From: Chlorops oryzae
Lineage: Eukaryota; Arthropoda; Insecta; Diptera; Chloropidae
Direction of reading: 5' to 3'
Length of the DNA: 64,000 bases
Assembly (NCBI GenBank): GCA_020466095.1
Contig: CM035808.1
Coordinates: 77,935,863 to 77,999,862 of the forward strand
The notes below the pieces were generated by a model that did not search any database, had not been told where the DNA came from, and saw only the letters and a program-made list of their open reading frames with translations. Position 1 is the stretch's first letter, and each line of letters opens with the position of its first letter. Made by a program: the position numbers and the translations under genes. Shown here piece by piece: positions 8,977-16,893 of the stretch.

Positions 8977-10163
8977 TTACATATGCTTTACAATGTCACC
9001 AGTCGTTGGCTTATACGAAAAAAGTCGATCGTGTATTAGAACACAGTGTGCAGAAGTGTTTGCTCTAACATTGGCACTTGTTTTAAACATTATACGAATA
9101 TCAAGAGCACCAGTCTTAATACGCTCATTTTGATGTGATGTATCAATGACAATTATTGGATTATTCTTAAAACTCTCTCGCGATAAAAGTGGCTGCGGGT
9201 CAATCATGTAGTAGCTCTGTTGAAATCTTGTATACATATCATATAGGAGAGCATATCGATCGCGAGACAAATTTAAATTCAAATCATCATAAGGATATGT
9301 CCAGAGTTAAGTTGTACCTTTAAGTCAGTCAAATTGCAAGCAGTAAATTTTTCATCATTCTCAAATGCAACAAGAATAAAGCGAGGGCGCTCAATTTGTG
9401 TTCCAACTTTTATATTCCATGTATGATTTTGACCTTGTAGAAGCTCTGGATAAAGATGCGATTCCCATGTTCGAAATGCAATGGGTAGAGGAGTATCATT
9501 TTTGATAGTGGTATAGATTTTTAGTTTTGCTTCATCGGATAACTGAATGTGTGGAACTTTCCATGATACATTCTGCAACTGTAAGTTGATTGCCTGAGTT
9601 TTTTCAGCCGCATCTGTGGTAAAGAAAGCCTTACTATCCGATCTAGAGCGCAATAAGATAAGCTCATGTTTAGAATTTATTATTATCTTATTAAAGTCTT
9701 CGGCAAAACCCATAAGCATTTTAAGTGGGACACAAAAATTGAAATGTCCACTAGCTGGTTGAATTTTTTCCTCTAGAGTCCAACCAGCGTTTTCCAACAT
9801 TGTGCTGGCATTAGGGTTAAGAGACACAAGGTTTTTAATTTTAGTGGTTTGACCTAAGCATCGAGTTCGATCAATTTCAATGCCATTCAACTCATAACGT
9901 ATTTCCTCGAATAAATGTGCAACAGCATTATTTCGAAATTGAACTCCTTTTGGCACTGCTCTCGCTTCTCCAATTGTAATAAAGCCTTCAATGTACAAAA
10001 AGCTTTCATGGGGCAGAATGTAAACATCTTGATTTTGAATTGCAATACGTATTTCATCATTGTTACCAAAAGATTGTAAATATGGTTGATATGTATGATA
10101 TTCTTTCTTTGTAATGGCATCATAGACAACAGGCTGTTCTTTAATTTTCAATATATCAATCAT
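8977..10163 (-). pseudogene. Major capsid protein (double jelly-roll), one frameshift
   Basis: The upstream part (10163 down to about 9290) begins MIDILKIKEQPVVYD and has beta-strand-rich content with HEELNGIE-like motifs (FEEIRYELNGIEIDR) typical of Polinton/adintovirus major capsid proteins. The remaining part (about 9282 down to 8977) is in another frame and ends GDIVKHM. Total length of about 395 residues is on the short side for the family. The shift lies at about 9280-9300. A single indel inactivates the capsid unless it is an assembly error. The start ATG overlaps the stop of the 75-aa upstream gene by 8 nt. Confidence 0.8.
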
Positions 10164-10371
10164 TTTGAATTGTTTTATTAGTCTTCAATATATATCCTAA
10201 TGATTGTAAAAAGTTTTTATTTTCAGCAGTGAGAAATTTTTTTTGTTGAGATGATTTTCTTATTTTTCGTTTAGTAGCAGCAACAGTAACAGACGATGTG
10301 TTACGTTTAAGAGCTGTAATCAAACTGGTAGAAGGATCATCCTTTACAATATATTTATTATATATAATCAT
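10156..10371 (-). CDS. Small basic protein between penton and major capsid genes
   Basis: I place the start at the ATG at 10369-10371, 4 nt after the minor-capsid stop, giving about 71 residues; the codon at 10383 is TTG. The protein is Lys-rich in the middle (KRKIRKSSQQKKF) and ends with a NKNFLQSLGYILK motif. I recall similar short basic ORFs next to major capsid genes in insect Polintons, but know no function. Its stop overlaps the major capsid ATG by 8 nt, so it belongs to a tight penton / small protein / major capsid block and is likely structural or an assembly factor (inference). Confidence 0.5.
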   Translation of the reverse strand: MIIYNKYIVKDDPSTSLITALKRNTSSVTVAATKRKIRKSSQQKKFLTAENKNFLQSLGYILKTNKTIQND

Positions 10372-10375
10372 AGTT

Positions 10376-11070
10376 TTATTCAAAAGGTTTCAAGTGCAAA
10401 CGTAATGTTATCGTCTCTCCTCGAAAATTTATTAATGTACCGTTTTCGTTGACAAGTCTTACTTCGATTGAACTTATCTCTTTGACGGTCACAGGCAAAT
10501 AGATAACATTGTTTGGAGTTATGTCTATTTTATATCCAGGTTCAACATTTATAGAAAACTCGTATAAAGTATGTGCTGGTACATTATTTAGATATGAGCC
10601 ACCCACAATATTGCACTCAATACGAACAACATTGTTTTGTGTTATCATAAGACTTTTGTCTGAAGTATGAGGTTTATTAGGTTCAAGTTTTCGTTTCGAA
10701 AATCCTAATAATGGTCCGATGCTTTGCTCTTTATCAAAGAAAATTGTATCGTGTGAAGAATAGATTTCAGCTTTTAATGTATTATTATTTGCATATATAT
10801 CTAGTGTAGCACCAGAAGTTCGTTTTTCAGAGTGTCATAGTCTTCGATAATATATTTTGCTATGTCATCAAATTCATATGAACCAATAGGAAGCACAATT
10901 TTTTCATCACCAATATGAAAAATATTATTGGTTTCATCAACATTCGGCACTGAGTAATAGGTATGAAAATCAATCATCCCACAAACATAGTCCCGGTTAA
11001 GCTCTATGGGAGGAAAATAATTCGCCGTGAGAATTGACGAATTTCCAGTCAAAGTTAATGTTCTTGACAT
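10376..11070 (-). pseudogene. Minor capsid (penton-like) protein, one frameshift
   Basis: The N-terminal part (11070-10801) begins MSRTLTLTGNSSILTANYFP and contains NVDETNNIF. The C-terminal part (about 10810-10376) contains GSYLNNVPAHTLYEF, VIYLPVTVK and ends with a GETITLRLHL strand. Both match the minor capsid/penton protein of insect Polintons as I know it. A frame change at about 10805-10815 separates them. Length (about 231 codons) suits a single jelly-roll vertex protein. It is the first gene after a perfect TATA box and leads the capsid block. Confidence 0.72.
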
Positions 11071-11117
11071 CTTGAATAAGCAAATTAAACTGAACCAATT
11101 AAGAAAATTAAGCTTCT

Positions 11118-11124
11118 TTTTATA
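11118..11124 (-). promoter_or_regulatory. TATA box of the capsid block
   Basis: Minus-strand TATAAAA inside CTATAAAAAGAAGC, overlapping the 3' end of the integrase gene and 48 nt before the minor-capsid ATG. Capsid genes thus appear to have their own promoter. Confidence 0.6.
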
Positions 11125-12037
11125 GTATATCGTCTTTATTAATCCATGAGTTGTGATGAGATGAAAATCCCAACCATTTTACATACACTTTATTATCTCG
11201 TTTCCTAATAACTTTTTCTACTAAATATGTATGAGGATAACGTGATTTTAACAGCTTTTCCTTATAGAAAGCACCTTTGATAATATTACCCTGATAGTCC
11301 TTTAGTGTGTAGGTACATGGATTGGTATTTTGAATTTTGTTTATTTGAAAGATTTCCGTTGTCCAATTGGGAGTGTAACCCTTCTCAAAAATATGTTTAT
11401 ATTTGCTTATTCGTACATGATCGTTCACATGAAATTTTGGTTTATCATAGATTTTAAGACGATTGTAAGCTGTTTGTAAAATTAAAGCTTCATTCGAAGA
11501 ATCAACATCATTTGGTGCAATTTTTATAGTTCTATGCACTGTATTATTGTATTTCTCAGTTAAGTTATCATATTCATCAATCCATTTGTATGATCCACGA
11601 TTGCTAAACTCCTTCCACATCATATTTTTAAGAGTTCTATTAAATCGTTCGACAATCGACGCTTTCAATGTACTATAGGTCGAATAATGATTAATTTTAT
11701 TTTTTTTCATTAAATTTTGAAAGTCCTTGTTAAAGAATTCTTTTCCATCATCTGTTTGTAAATTTTTAGGCTTTCGTTCACGTTCCAAAATATTTTTCAT
11801 TGCCTTGGTGACGTCTGCAGCCGTTTTAGATTTCAGTGCAACTGTCCATGCATATTTTGAGAATGTGTCAATGATTGTAAGAAGATAGCGGTAGCCTTTA
11901 TTGTGAGCAGCATAGCTACCCATTTCAACCAAGTCAGCTTGCCAAAGATCATCGAGACCTTTGATAATGACTGCTCTACGTCTAAAGTTTCGTCGTGCTT
12001 GTCTATGTAGCTCCTGAACTATTTGGCTGCGACTCAT
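11120..12037 (-). CDS. INT: Polinton integrase (retroviral-type DDE) with C-terminal chromodomain
   Basis: Intact 305-residue frame. The rve core shows D35 (WQADLVEM), D96 (QTDDGKEFF) and E130 (STLKASIVERFN), the DDE triad that joins element ends to target DNA. A C-terminal chromodomain (about residues 271-305) has the aromatic pattern YLVEKVI..VYVKWLGF...SWI; such domains bind modified histone tails and steer integration. No N-terminal HHCC zinc finger is visible, so the protein may be slightly truncated or naturally short. It lies between the capsid block and the fibre-like gene, all on the minus strand. No lesions. Confidence 0.93.
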   Translation of the reverse strand: MSRSQIVQELHRQARRNFRRRAVIIKGLDDLWQADLVEMGSYAAHNKGYRYLLTIIDTFSKYAWTVALKSKTAADVTKAMKNILERERKPKNLQTDDGKEFFNKDFQNLMKKNKINHYSTYSTLKASIVERFNRTLKNMMWKEFSNRGSYKWIDEYDNLTEKYNNTVHRTIKIAPNDVDSSNEALILQTAYNRLKIYDKPKFHVNDHVRISKYKHIFEKGYTPNWTTEIFQINKIQNTNPCTYTLKDYQGNIIKGAFYKEKLLKSRYPHTYLVEKVIRKRDNKVYVKWLGFSSHHNSWINKDDIL

Positions 12038-12064
12038 ACTGTTGGCGATTGTGCTCCTTCCGTA

Positions 12065-12481
12065 CTATTTTTTTTTGTTTTTTTGTTTTGAAAAATTTGC
12101 ATTATTATCATTTGAAATCATTGAAAACAAAACAATATCCATACCGTCTAGACGTTTTTCAATGTATTCCATATATGCCTTAAAGTTCTCGTCAATAATG
12201 TTTTCAATAGATTTAATTTTATTGTAAATGGCTTCAACTTCTTTATTGCTACGCTTTTCATGAGCTTCAATCGAACTCTGAAATTCAGTTCGAAACACAT
12301 TAAGATTGAAAAGAATGAAATTCTTGGTTGCAGCGTCTTGATCTTCTATTGGATCTTTTAGATTTTTAATGCGATGGAAATGAGCATTAAAGCAAGTATC
12401 CTTACCAACAGTCAATTGGGTACTAAAGTTATTTGAATTTTTAATTGTATTATTATAGCGACCAAATTTGTCAACGCCCAT
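12065..12481 (-). CDS. Coiled-coil, fibre-like Polinton protein (138 aa)
   Basis: Begins MGVDKFGRYNN and contains KDPIEDQDAATKNFILFNLN at about residues 42-61. The DAATK..V/I motif with a preceding short repeat resembles the shaft/attachment motif of tail-fibre-like proteins. The second half (about residues 62-125) is a heptad-like helical region (EAIYNKIKSIENIIDE). A structural or spike role is inference. Its ATG overlaps the stop of the upstream 355-aa gene as TAATG, suggesting termination-reinitiation. Confidence 0.6.
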   Translation of the reverse strand: MGVDKFGRYNNTIKNSNNFSTQLTVGKDTCFNAHFHRIKNLKDPIEDQDAATKNFILFNLNVFRTEFQSSIEAHEKRSNKEVEAIYNKIKSIENIIDENFKAYMEYIEKRLDGMDIVLFSMISNDNNANFSKQKNKKK

Positions 12482-13548
12482 TATACGATTATATTAGATT
12501 CTTTGAGCTCTTCAATAATTGAAATAATTTCGTTATTATGATTATTATGTCCAGCTGACTGTGATGACAAGAGCAGTCTCAGACGATTGACTAATTCATT
12601 AGGATCGTCCCAATATATATAGTTCGTGGGGGTAGAATTTAATTTCATCAATCCAAATCCTTCTTTTTTTACATTTCGTGTGCTTGAGCTTGACTCATGG
12701 TCTACATCTTGGATTAACTTACGAATAATTTTGGTATACTTTTCCCCTCTGTTACCATTTATTTGGCCGTCTGATGTGAAGCCGCGTCTATATGCATTGG
12801 TTTTTAATAAAATATGCTTATACAGGTCAAGATCGGATTGTTCATAATATTGAGGAGATTTATAAAACATTAACTGATAGAGCCCCGTTGTCATTGTAAA
12901 ATGTTCATTTCCAATCTGAAAGTCATTGGAATTTCCGAACGTTAATATTGAGTCTCCAAACATCAAATTTTGTTCATCAGCACTCTTATGCAGACCAAAT
13001 TGAGTGTCGAGATTGTTTTGTTTGTGTAGTGAAGCAAAATTATAACCATCGGTTACACCCTTTTCGCTATCCGACTCCTGTTGCTGCTGCTGCTTCTCTG
13101 CCTCCTCCTCCTCCTTCTCCTTTTCTTCATAACTTTTTATAAGAGTTTTTAATTTACTTTCTTCTTCATCATCGCTAAAAAACACGTCTCTACTACTGCT
13201 TGCATTTACATCAGCATCATTAGCAGTAATATTTTTTATTGGTGTGCTTGATTGTAATTTAGGTGATTCATATTTTTTTATGCTGCCCCACTTTTTTTTC
13301 CCAATCAATTTCTTTTTATTGAAAGTTGAATTATTTGCGGTTGCTAGCTTAGAGTTTTCATTCAAATTGTTTAATATTTCGTTTTTAACTTTAGTTTCTG
13401 TTAGTAGATCTTTAATTGGCGTAGTGATGGGGAGAAACGATTTCTCAAGACTCTCGGCAGCACCTTGTTCATTAATTTTGATGGCATTGAACTTATCCTT
13501 TAAGATTTTCCTCGTCTGAATAATGTTCTTTAACAATTTTTCATCCAT
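12481..13548 (-). CDS. Polinton-associated protein (355 aa) with conserved C-terminal domain
   Basis: The N-terminal half is charged and disordered, with a Ser/Asp/Glu stretch, a Glu/Lys coiled-coil run and a QQQQQ tract (about residues 150-170). The C-terminal half is globular: GLYQLMFYKSP, YKHILLKTNAYRRG, YIYWDDPNELVNRLRLL and a final NEIISIIEELKE. I recall this last block as conserved in proteins beside MGVD-type proteins in Polintons of animals (DUF8207-like, from memory). Function unknown; the constant pairing suggests a joint virion role. A CTATAAAG box lies 74-80 nt upstream. Confidence 0.65.
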   Translation of the reverse strand: MDEKLLKNIIQTRKILKDKFNAIKINEQGAAESLEKSFLPITTPIKDLLTETKVKNEILNNLNENSKLATANNSTFNKKKLIGKKKWGSIKKYESPKLQSSTPIKNITANDADVNASSSRDVFFSDDEEESKLKTLIKSYEEKEKEEEEAEKQQQQQESDSEKGVTDGYNFASLHKQNNLDTQFGLHKSADEQNLMFGDSILTFGNSNDFQIGNEHFTMTTGLYQLMFYKSPQYYEQSDLDLYKHILLKTNAYRRGFTSDGQINGNRGEKYTKIIRKLIQDVDHESSSSTRNVKKEGFGLMKLNSTPTNYIYWDDPNELVNRLRLLLSSQSAGHNNHNNEIISIIEELKESNIIV

Positions 13549-13621
13549 TTCTCTTCTTTAAACGAACCAGTATCATTGAAGATATAAATGGAAATGAAAG
13601 TACTTTAGGACTATTAACGAC

Positions 13622-13628
13622 CTTTATA
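13622..13628 (-). promoter_or_regulatory. TATA-like box of the 355-aa gene
   Basis: Minus-strand TATAAAG in ACTATAAAGGTCG, about 75 nt before the ATG at 13548. One mismatch to the TATAAAA used elsewhere in the element. Confidence 0.45.
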
Positions 13629-13676
13629 GTATCGATAATGACTAGACGAGTTGATCGCTTTTAATTTTTATTGATT

Positions 13677-14495
13677 TCAATCAGATACAGTAGTTTTAAG
13701 TTGTAATAAATTATTAGCAATTTGTGAGATTTTACTAAGCTCGTTTTGGAATATATAATTGTTACAACACCTCTTACTTATTACAACTTTTAATTGTAAA
13801 ATTATTCTCGACATATGTATGATTGAATAAACCTCATTGTGATCAATAGTATGATTGTCGGTTTGATTTAAGCATATCAATGGGCAAGACGGTGACCATC
13901 GTATGTGCTCTGTTAGAGGATCATCTCCCAGTTGCCATTTGGATATTTCAACATTACAAAAGTAGCATTTTGTAATATCACTCGTTCCAGTGTAAAACAT
14001 TCCAAATTGTGCAAGTCTTCTCATATCCATCCATTCTAAGGGCCAATTGTAAAATGATTTAAGACGTTCACTTTCATAACTCATTCGATCAATCATATCC
14101 AACGGTGGATCTGGAATACTTTGCTGTTTTATCGGAAACAGATCTGTTTTATTGGAAACAGGTCTGTTTATTGGAAACAGATCTGTTCTATTGGAAACAG
14201 GTCTGTTTATTGGAAACAGATCAGTTCTATTGGAAACAGGTCTGTTTATTGGAAACAGATCTGTTCTATTGGAAACAGATCTGTTTATTGGAAACAGATC
14301 TGTTTTATTGGAAACAGGTCTGTTTATATAGCAGCTGTGATTGTTGTTGTTGTTGTTGTTGAAAAGATGAACTTTTTCTTCATGAACTGAGTCAACCATT
14401 TTAAATGATATTACTGTTGTGACTGCTGCTGTTGCTCCTGCTCTACAGTTAATGAAACCTTTTTTGAGACTGAGTGTTTTATTTTCTGTCTTCAT
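13677..14495 (-). CDS. BIR-domain (IAP-like) protein
   Basis: The BIR domain spans about residues 142-208: RLKSFYNWP, then LAQFGMFYTG, then zinc ligands C177, C180, H197 and C204 spaced exactly C-x2-C-x16-H-x6-C, with GDDPLTEH before the His. BIR proteins bind caspases or IAP antagonists and block apoptosis; here the role is inferred. No RING finger follows. The N-terminal part (about residues 58-122) is a 13-residue repeat (NRPVSNRTDLFPI type) encoded by 39-bp units. A TATA box at 14499-14505 lies only a few bases before the first ATG, so initiation at Met33 (14399) is more plausible. No lesions. Confidence 0.85.
   Translation of the reverse strand: MKTENKTLSLKKGFINCRAGATAAVTTVISFKMVDSVHEEKVHLFNNNNNNNHSCYINRPVSNKTDLFPINRSVSNRTDLFPINRPVSNRTDLFPINRPVSNRTDLFPINRPVSNKTDLFPIKQQSIPDPPLDMIDRMSYESERLKSFYNWPLEWMDMRRLAQFGMFYTGTSDITKCYFCNVEISKWQLGDDPLTEHIRWSPSCPLICLNQTDNHTIDHNEVYSIIHMSRIILQLKVVISKRCCNNYIFQNELSKISQIANNLLQLKTTVSD
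14130..14324 (-). repeat. 39-bp coding tandem repeat in the BIR gene
   Basis: About five in-frame copies of a 39-bp unit, each built from two similar halves around TTGGAAACAG(A/G)TCTGTT. The units differ by only a few bases (for example GATCAG for GATCTG in one), so the array is evolving by unit turnover. It encodes a disordered Asn/Arg/Asp-rich linker ahead of the BIR domain. Confidence 0.9.
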
Positions 14496-14498
14496 TAC

Positions 14499-14505
14499 TT
14501 TTATA
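14499..14505 (-). promoter_or_regulatory. TATA box of the BIR gene
   Basis: Minus-strand TATAAAA in TCTATAAAAGTAATG. It lies between the ATPase stop and the first BIR ATG, so the transcript start (about 25-30 nt downstream) would fall inside the annotated frame and favour Met33. Confidence 0.55.
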
Positions 14506-15196
14506 GATGAATGAATACATTGAAGCCCTTCCTGTACCGACCATTATTTAGTGAGTCGTCTTTGTTGATGACGAGAAACCCATGCTTATCCTTCCAACAC
14601 TCTCCACAAATTTTTAAAAAGTCGACAAATGACATATCAGTACCAACGTGATCATGGTATTTATGTCGTATATTCATTTCATCCTGCTTGAATATAATAA
14701 TTAAGTTTGCGTTGTCACGAATCAAATGTTTTGGTATTCGAGTGTAAGTTTGACAAAGATAGAAGCTATCAATATTGTTATGACGCCCCATGCAGAAATA
14801 ATTTCTTATATTGTTTTGTTTCTCACATGCTACATCATCGAAAATAAAAATAGAGTCTTGTTTAGCGTTTTCTGGAGCTATGACTTTATCATTTTCAGAG
14901 TAGGTTAAAAGTCCCATTCCTTTTATAGGATTTATAAGTTGTTTTAAATATTGATATTTAGGTTGTTGTAATGATTTTGAATACAAGTATACATTTTTGA
15001 ATCTAAGTCCATGAGGACTTTCAATAAGACTCAACATAACATTAGTTTTTCCACAATTAGATGGTCCAACAATTAATGCTCGTATTGTGTTTGGTAACAA
15101 CGAGCTATGTCGCGGTTGTGTTGAATTAACATTTGGATTTATTTTTACATCCAAATTTTTCACCAAAATATTCTTCTGTTGTCTTACGAAACGCAT
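14501..15196 (-). CDS. ATP: Polinton genome-packaging ATPase (FtsK/HerA type)
   Basis: P-loop ATPase with Walker A GPSNCGKT (residues 48-55 of the longer frame) and Walker B FIFDDV (about 121-126), followed by the NIRNYFCMGRHNNIDSFYLCQT segment, shortened here, that is typical of A32-like packaging ATPases. These pump DNA into the capsid. I place the start at the ATG at 15194-15196; the codon at 15208 is TTG. A perfect TATA box lies 41-47 nt upstream. The gene is divergent to the PLA2-motif gene across a gap of about 115 nt. About 231 residues, full length for the family, no lesions. Confidence 0.92.
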   Translation of the reverse strand: MRFVRQQKNILVKNLDVKINPNVNSTQPRHSSLLPNTIRALIVGPSNCGKTNVMLSLIESPHGLRFKNVYLYSKSLQQPKYQYLKQLINPIKGMGLLTYSENDKVIAPENAKQDSIFIFDDVACEKQNNIRNYFCMGRHNNIDSFYLCQTYTRIPKHLIRDNANLIIIFKQDEMNIRHKYHDHVGTDMSFVDFLKICGECWKDKHGFLVINKDDSLNNGRYRKGFNVFIHL

Positions 15197-15236
15197 TTTT
15201 TCTTTCAACTAACATTTAAACTATAAAAGATGCTGC

Positions 15237-15243
15237 TTTTATA
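15237..15243 (-). promoter_or_regulatory. TATA box of the ATPase gene
   Basis: Minus-strand TATAAAA in GGTATAAAAGCAGC, about 41 nt before the ATG at 15196. Confidence 0.65.
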
Positions 15244-15311
15244 CCTTTTCAGTTAGATTGATTTTGACCATTGTTTTGATTACATAACATATTCAAAGTA
15301 AAAGTCTATAA

Positions 15312-16142
15312 ATGTTTGTCCACCCAAAAATGCTAATTAGTCATAAACGAAAGGTTGCCGGAAGAGGATTAATAAATAATTTTATTAATAAACTACCAAT
15401 AGAACTTCATTTACCAGGCTATCAGTTTTGTGGTCCAGGCACAAAGCTTCAAAAACGATTAGCAAGAGGAGACAAAGGTACCAACCCATTGGATTCTGCC
15501 TGTAGAGAACACGATATTGCCTATTCTAAATTCAAAGACTTGGAAAATCGTCATATTGCAGATAAGAATTTAGTGGAAAGAGCTTGGGAGAGAGTTAAAT
15601 CAACTGACGCGGGTGCTACAGAAAAAGCAAACGCTTGGTTTGTCACAAACGCTATGAAAGCTAAATTAAAATTTGGTGGTAGTCTCACAAATTTCATACA
15701 AAATCGAAAGAAGAATATAGTGATGAAGAAAAAGAAAACAGTAAAGAAAAAAAAGGAATGTCCTACAAAAGTTTTTAAGGCTGCAATCAAGAAAGCTACA
15801 AGAGAATTGAATACGGCAAAGCCCATTGACTTACATGATGCTATCCAAGTTGCTGAAAAATCTTTATCATCTTCATTTAAAAGACAAACCAAAAAAGCAA
15901 TACCACGCATAATCCCAGTGCCCAAAGTGGGAGGATTTTTACCATTAATACCAATTTTAGCGGGCATTTCTAAACTTGGAGGAATTATATCTGGAGGAAT
16001 GTCAATTGCAAACCTGATAAAAAACGTAATATCTGCAAAGAATAAAAAGCTTCAGGAACCTGTTGCGGTTGGAAATGGACTCTATTTAAAACCATATAGA
16101 AAAGGATATGGTTTCTTTCTTAAACCGTACACAAAAAACTAA
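15312..16142 (+). CDS. Virion protein with parvovirus-type PLA2 motif and pX-like C-terminus
   Basis: 276 residues, intact. Residues 36-80 carry a secreted-PLA2 signature as in parvovirus VP1: a Ca-binding loop YQFCGPGT (37-44) and the catalytic HDxxY motif in ACREHDIAYSKF (H67, D68, Y71). Parvoviruses use this to breach endosomal membranes during entry. The middle is strongly basic (KKKKTVKKKKE). The C-terminal third has a hydrophobic GGFLPLIPILAGISKLGG segment and ends with GNGLYLKPYRKGYGF, which I recall from pX-like core proteins of adintoviruses. Enzymatic activity is inferred. It is followed after 5 nt by the protease. Confidence 0.82.
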   Translation: MFVHPKMLISHKRKVAGRGLINNFINKLPIELHLPGYQFCGPGTKLQKRLARGDKGTNPLDSACREHDIAYSKFKDLENRHIADKNLVERAWERVKSTDAGATEKANAWFVTNAMKAKLKFGGSLTNFIQNRKKNIVMKKKKTVKKKKECPTKVFKAAIKKATRELNTAKPIDLHDAIQVAEKSLSSSFKRQTKKAIPRIIPVPKVGGFLPLIPILAGISKLGGIISGGMSIANLIKNVISAKNKKLQEPVAVGNGLYLKPYRKGYGFFLKPYTKN

Positions 16143-16147
16143 TAAAA

Positions 16148-16498
16148 ATGCTACCCAACAGGGCTCTAACTGAAGACGATATCAGAAAATATGCTAAGAA
16201 ATTACAATTCTTTAGAGGTGTTTTCATGCGAAATGCTTTACCAAAACGTCCCCATAAGAACGAATGTGGAATTATCAATCTAGATTCATCAGATGGAGGA
16301 GGAACGCATTGGGTAGCATATATTAAAAATGATGGTTTTAAAGAATACTTTGACAGTTTTGGTAATCTACCTCCACCAAAAGAAGTTGTGAAATACCTTG
16401 GAGAGAAAAACTTGAGCTATAACTATAAACAACATCAACAATACAATTCATATAACTGCGGTCATTTATGTTTACAATTTCTTTATTCATATTCATAA
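16148..16498 (+). CDS. PRO: Adenain-like cysteine protease (Polinton PRO)
   Basis: 116 residues, about the full length of the compact insect Polinton proteases I know. The catalytic His is in GGTHWVAY (H54), the acidic partner in EYFDSFG (D69), the oxyanion Gln is probably Q97 or Q98, and the nucleophile Cys is in YNCGHLC (C104). This C5-family peptidase is expected to process virion proteins during maturation. The gene starts 5 nt after the preceding stop in the string TAATAAAAATG, so both may share one transcript; the AATAAA there could also act as a poly(A) signal. No lesions. Confidence 0.92.
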   Translation: MLPNRALTEDDIRKYAKKLQFFRGVFMRNALPKRPHKNECGIINLDSSDGGGTHWVAYIKNDGFKEYFDSFGNLPPPKEVVKYLGEKNLSYNYKQHQQYNSYNCGHLCLQFLYSYS

Positions 16499-16530
16499 TA
16501 AACATAAATACAATAAAAAATCGAAATTTG
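16497..16530. terminator. Bidirectional poly(A)-signal region between convergent genes
   Basis: AATAAA motifs occur on the plus strand (AATAAACATAAATACAATAAAA). The minus strand is T/A-rich just past the 107-aa gene's end. The convergent gene ends make this a likely polyadenylation zone. Confidence 0.45.
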
Positions 16531-16815
16531 TTATTTTTTTCTTATTAAATTTGAATAATGGTTCATTAGTTTGTGTGCTTTGCAGATAATAAATTTGTTG
16601 TTGAAACAAGTGCAATCATTGTATCCTTGAGAAAAGTTGTTACAGCTTGAAGGGCAGCTTTGGAAATGCATTCCATATATGGATTTGACAACTCGTTCTT
16701 GTTCCATTTGTTTAGCTCGTTGCATTGCTGACCACAAAAAATTATAGTCTTCACTAGAAATATGAAGCTTAAAGTTTTTTAGAAAAAGACGAATTATTCC
16801 GCTTTCCGATGCCAT
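16531..16815 (-). CDS. Cys/His-rich small Polinton protein
   Basis: I place the start at the ATG at 16813-16815 (MASESGIIRLF); the longer frame begins with TTG. The product is about 94 residues. Its second half is Cys/His-rich (SCPSSC, DCTCFNN, IICKAHKLMNHY), which could bind one or two zinc ions, but the spacing does not match a named finger that I know. Unknown function. It lies at the right side of the element with the other accessory genes on the minus strand. Confidence 0.5.
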   Translation of the reverse strand: MASESGIIRLFLKNFKLHISSEDYNFLWSAMQRAKQMEQERVVKSIYGMHFQSCPSSCNNFSQGYNDCTCFNNKFIICKAHKLMNHYSNLIRKK

Positions 16816-16893
16816 GTTGTTATTAAATTGACAATTAGTAACGTAATAAATCAACCACCAACATTCATAGCATTGTTAGGTGATGCTGATTGT

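Noticed and set aside
14130..14324. Possible CRISPR-like array
   Set aside because: Units are contiguous without spacers, lie inside a reading frame and occur in a eukaryotic genome.
14105..14390. Two plus-strand frames with YWKQ/GNRSV repeats
   Set aside because: They are antisense readings of the 39-bp coding repeat of the BIR gene.
15551..15967. 138-codon hydrophobic minus-strand frame
   Set aside because: Antisense of the Lys-rich PLA2-motif gene; the Phe runs are the complement of AAA/AAG codons.
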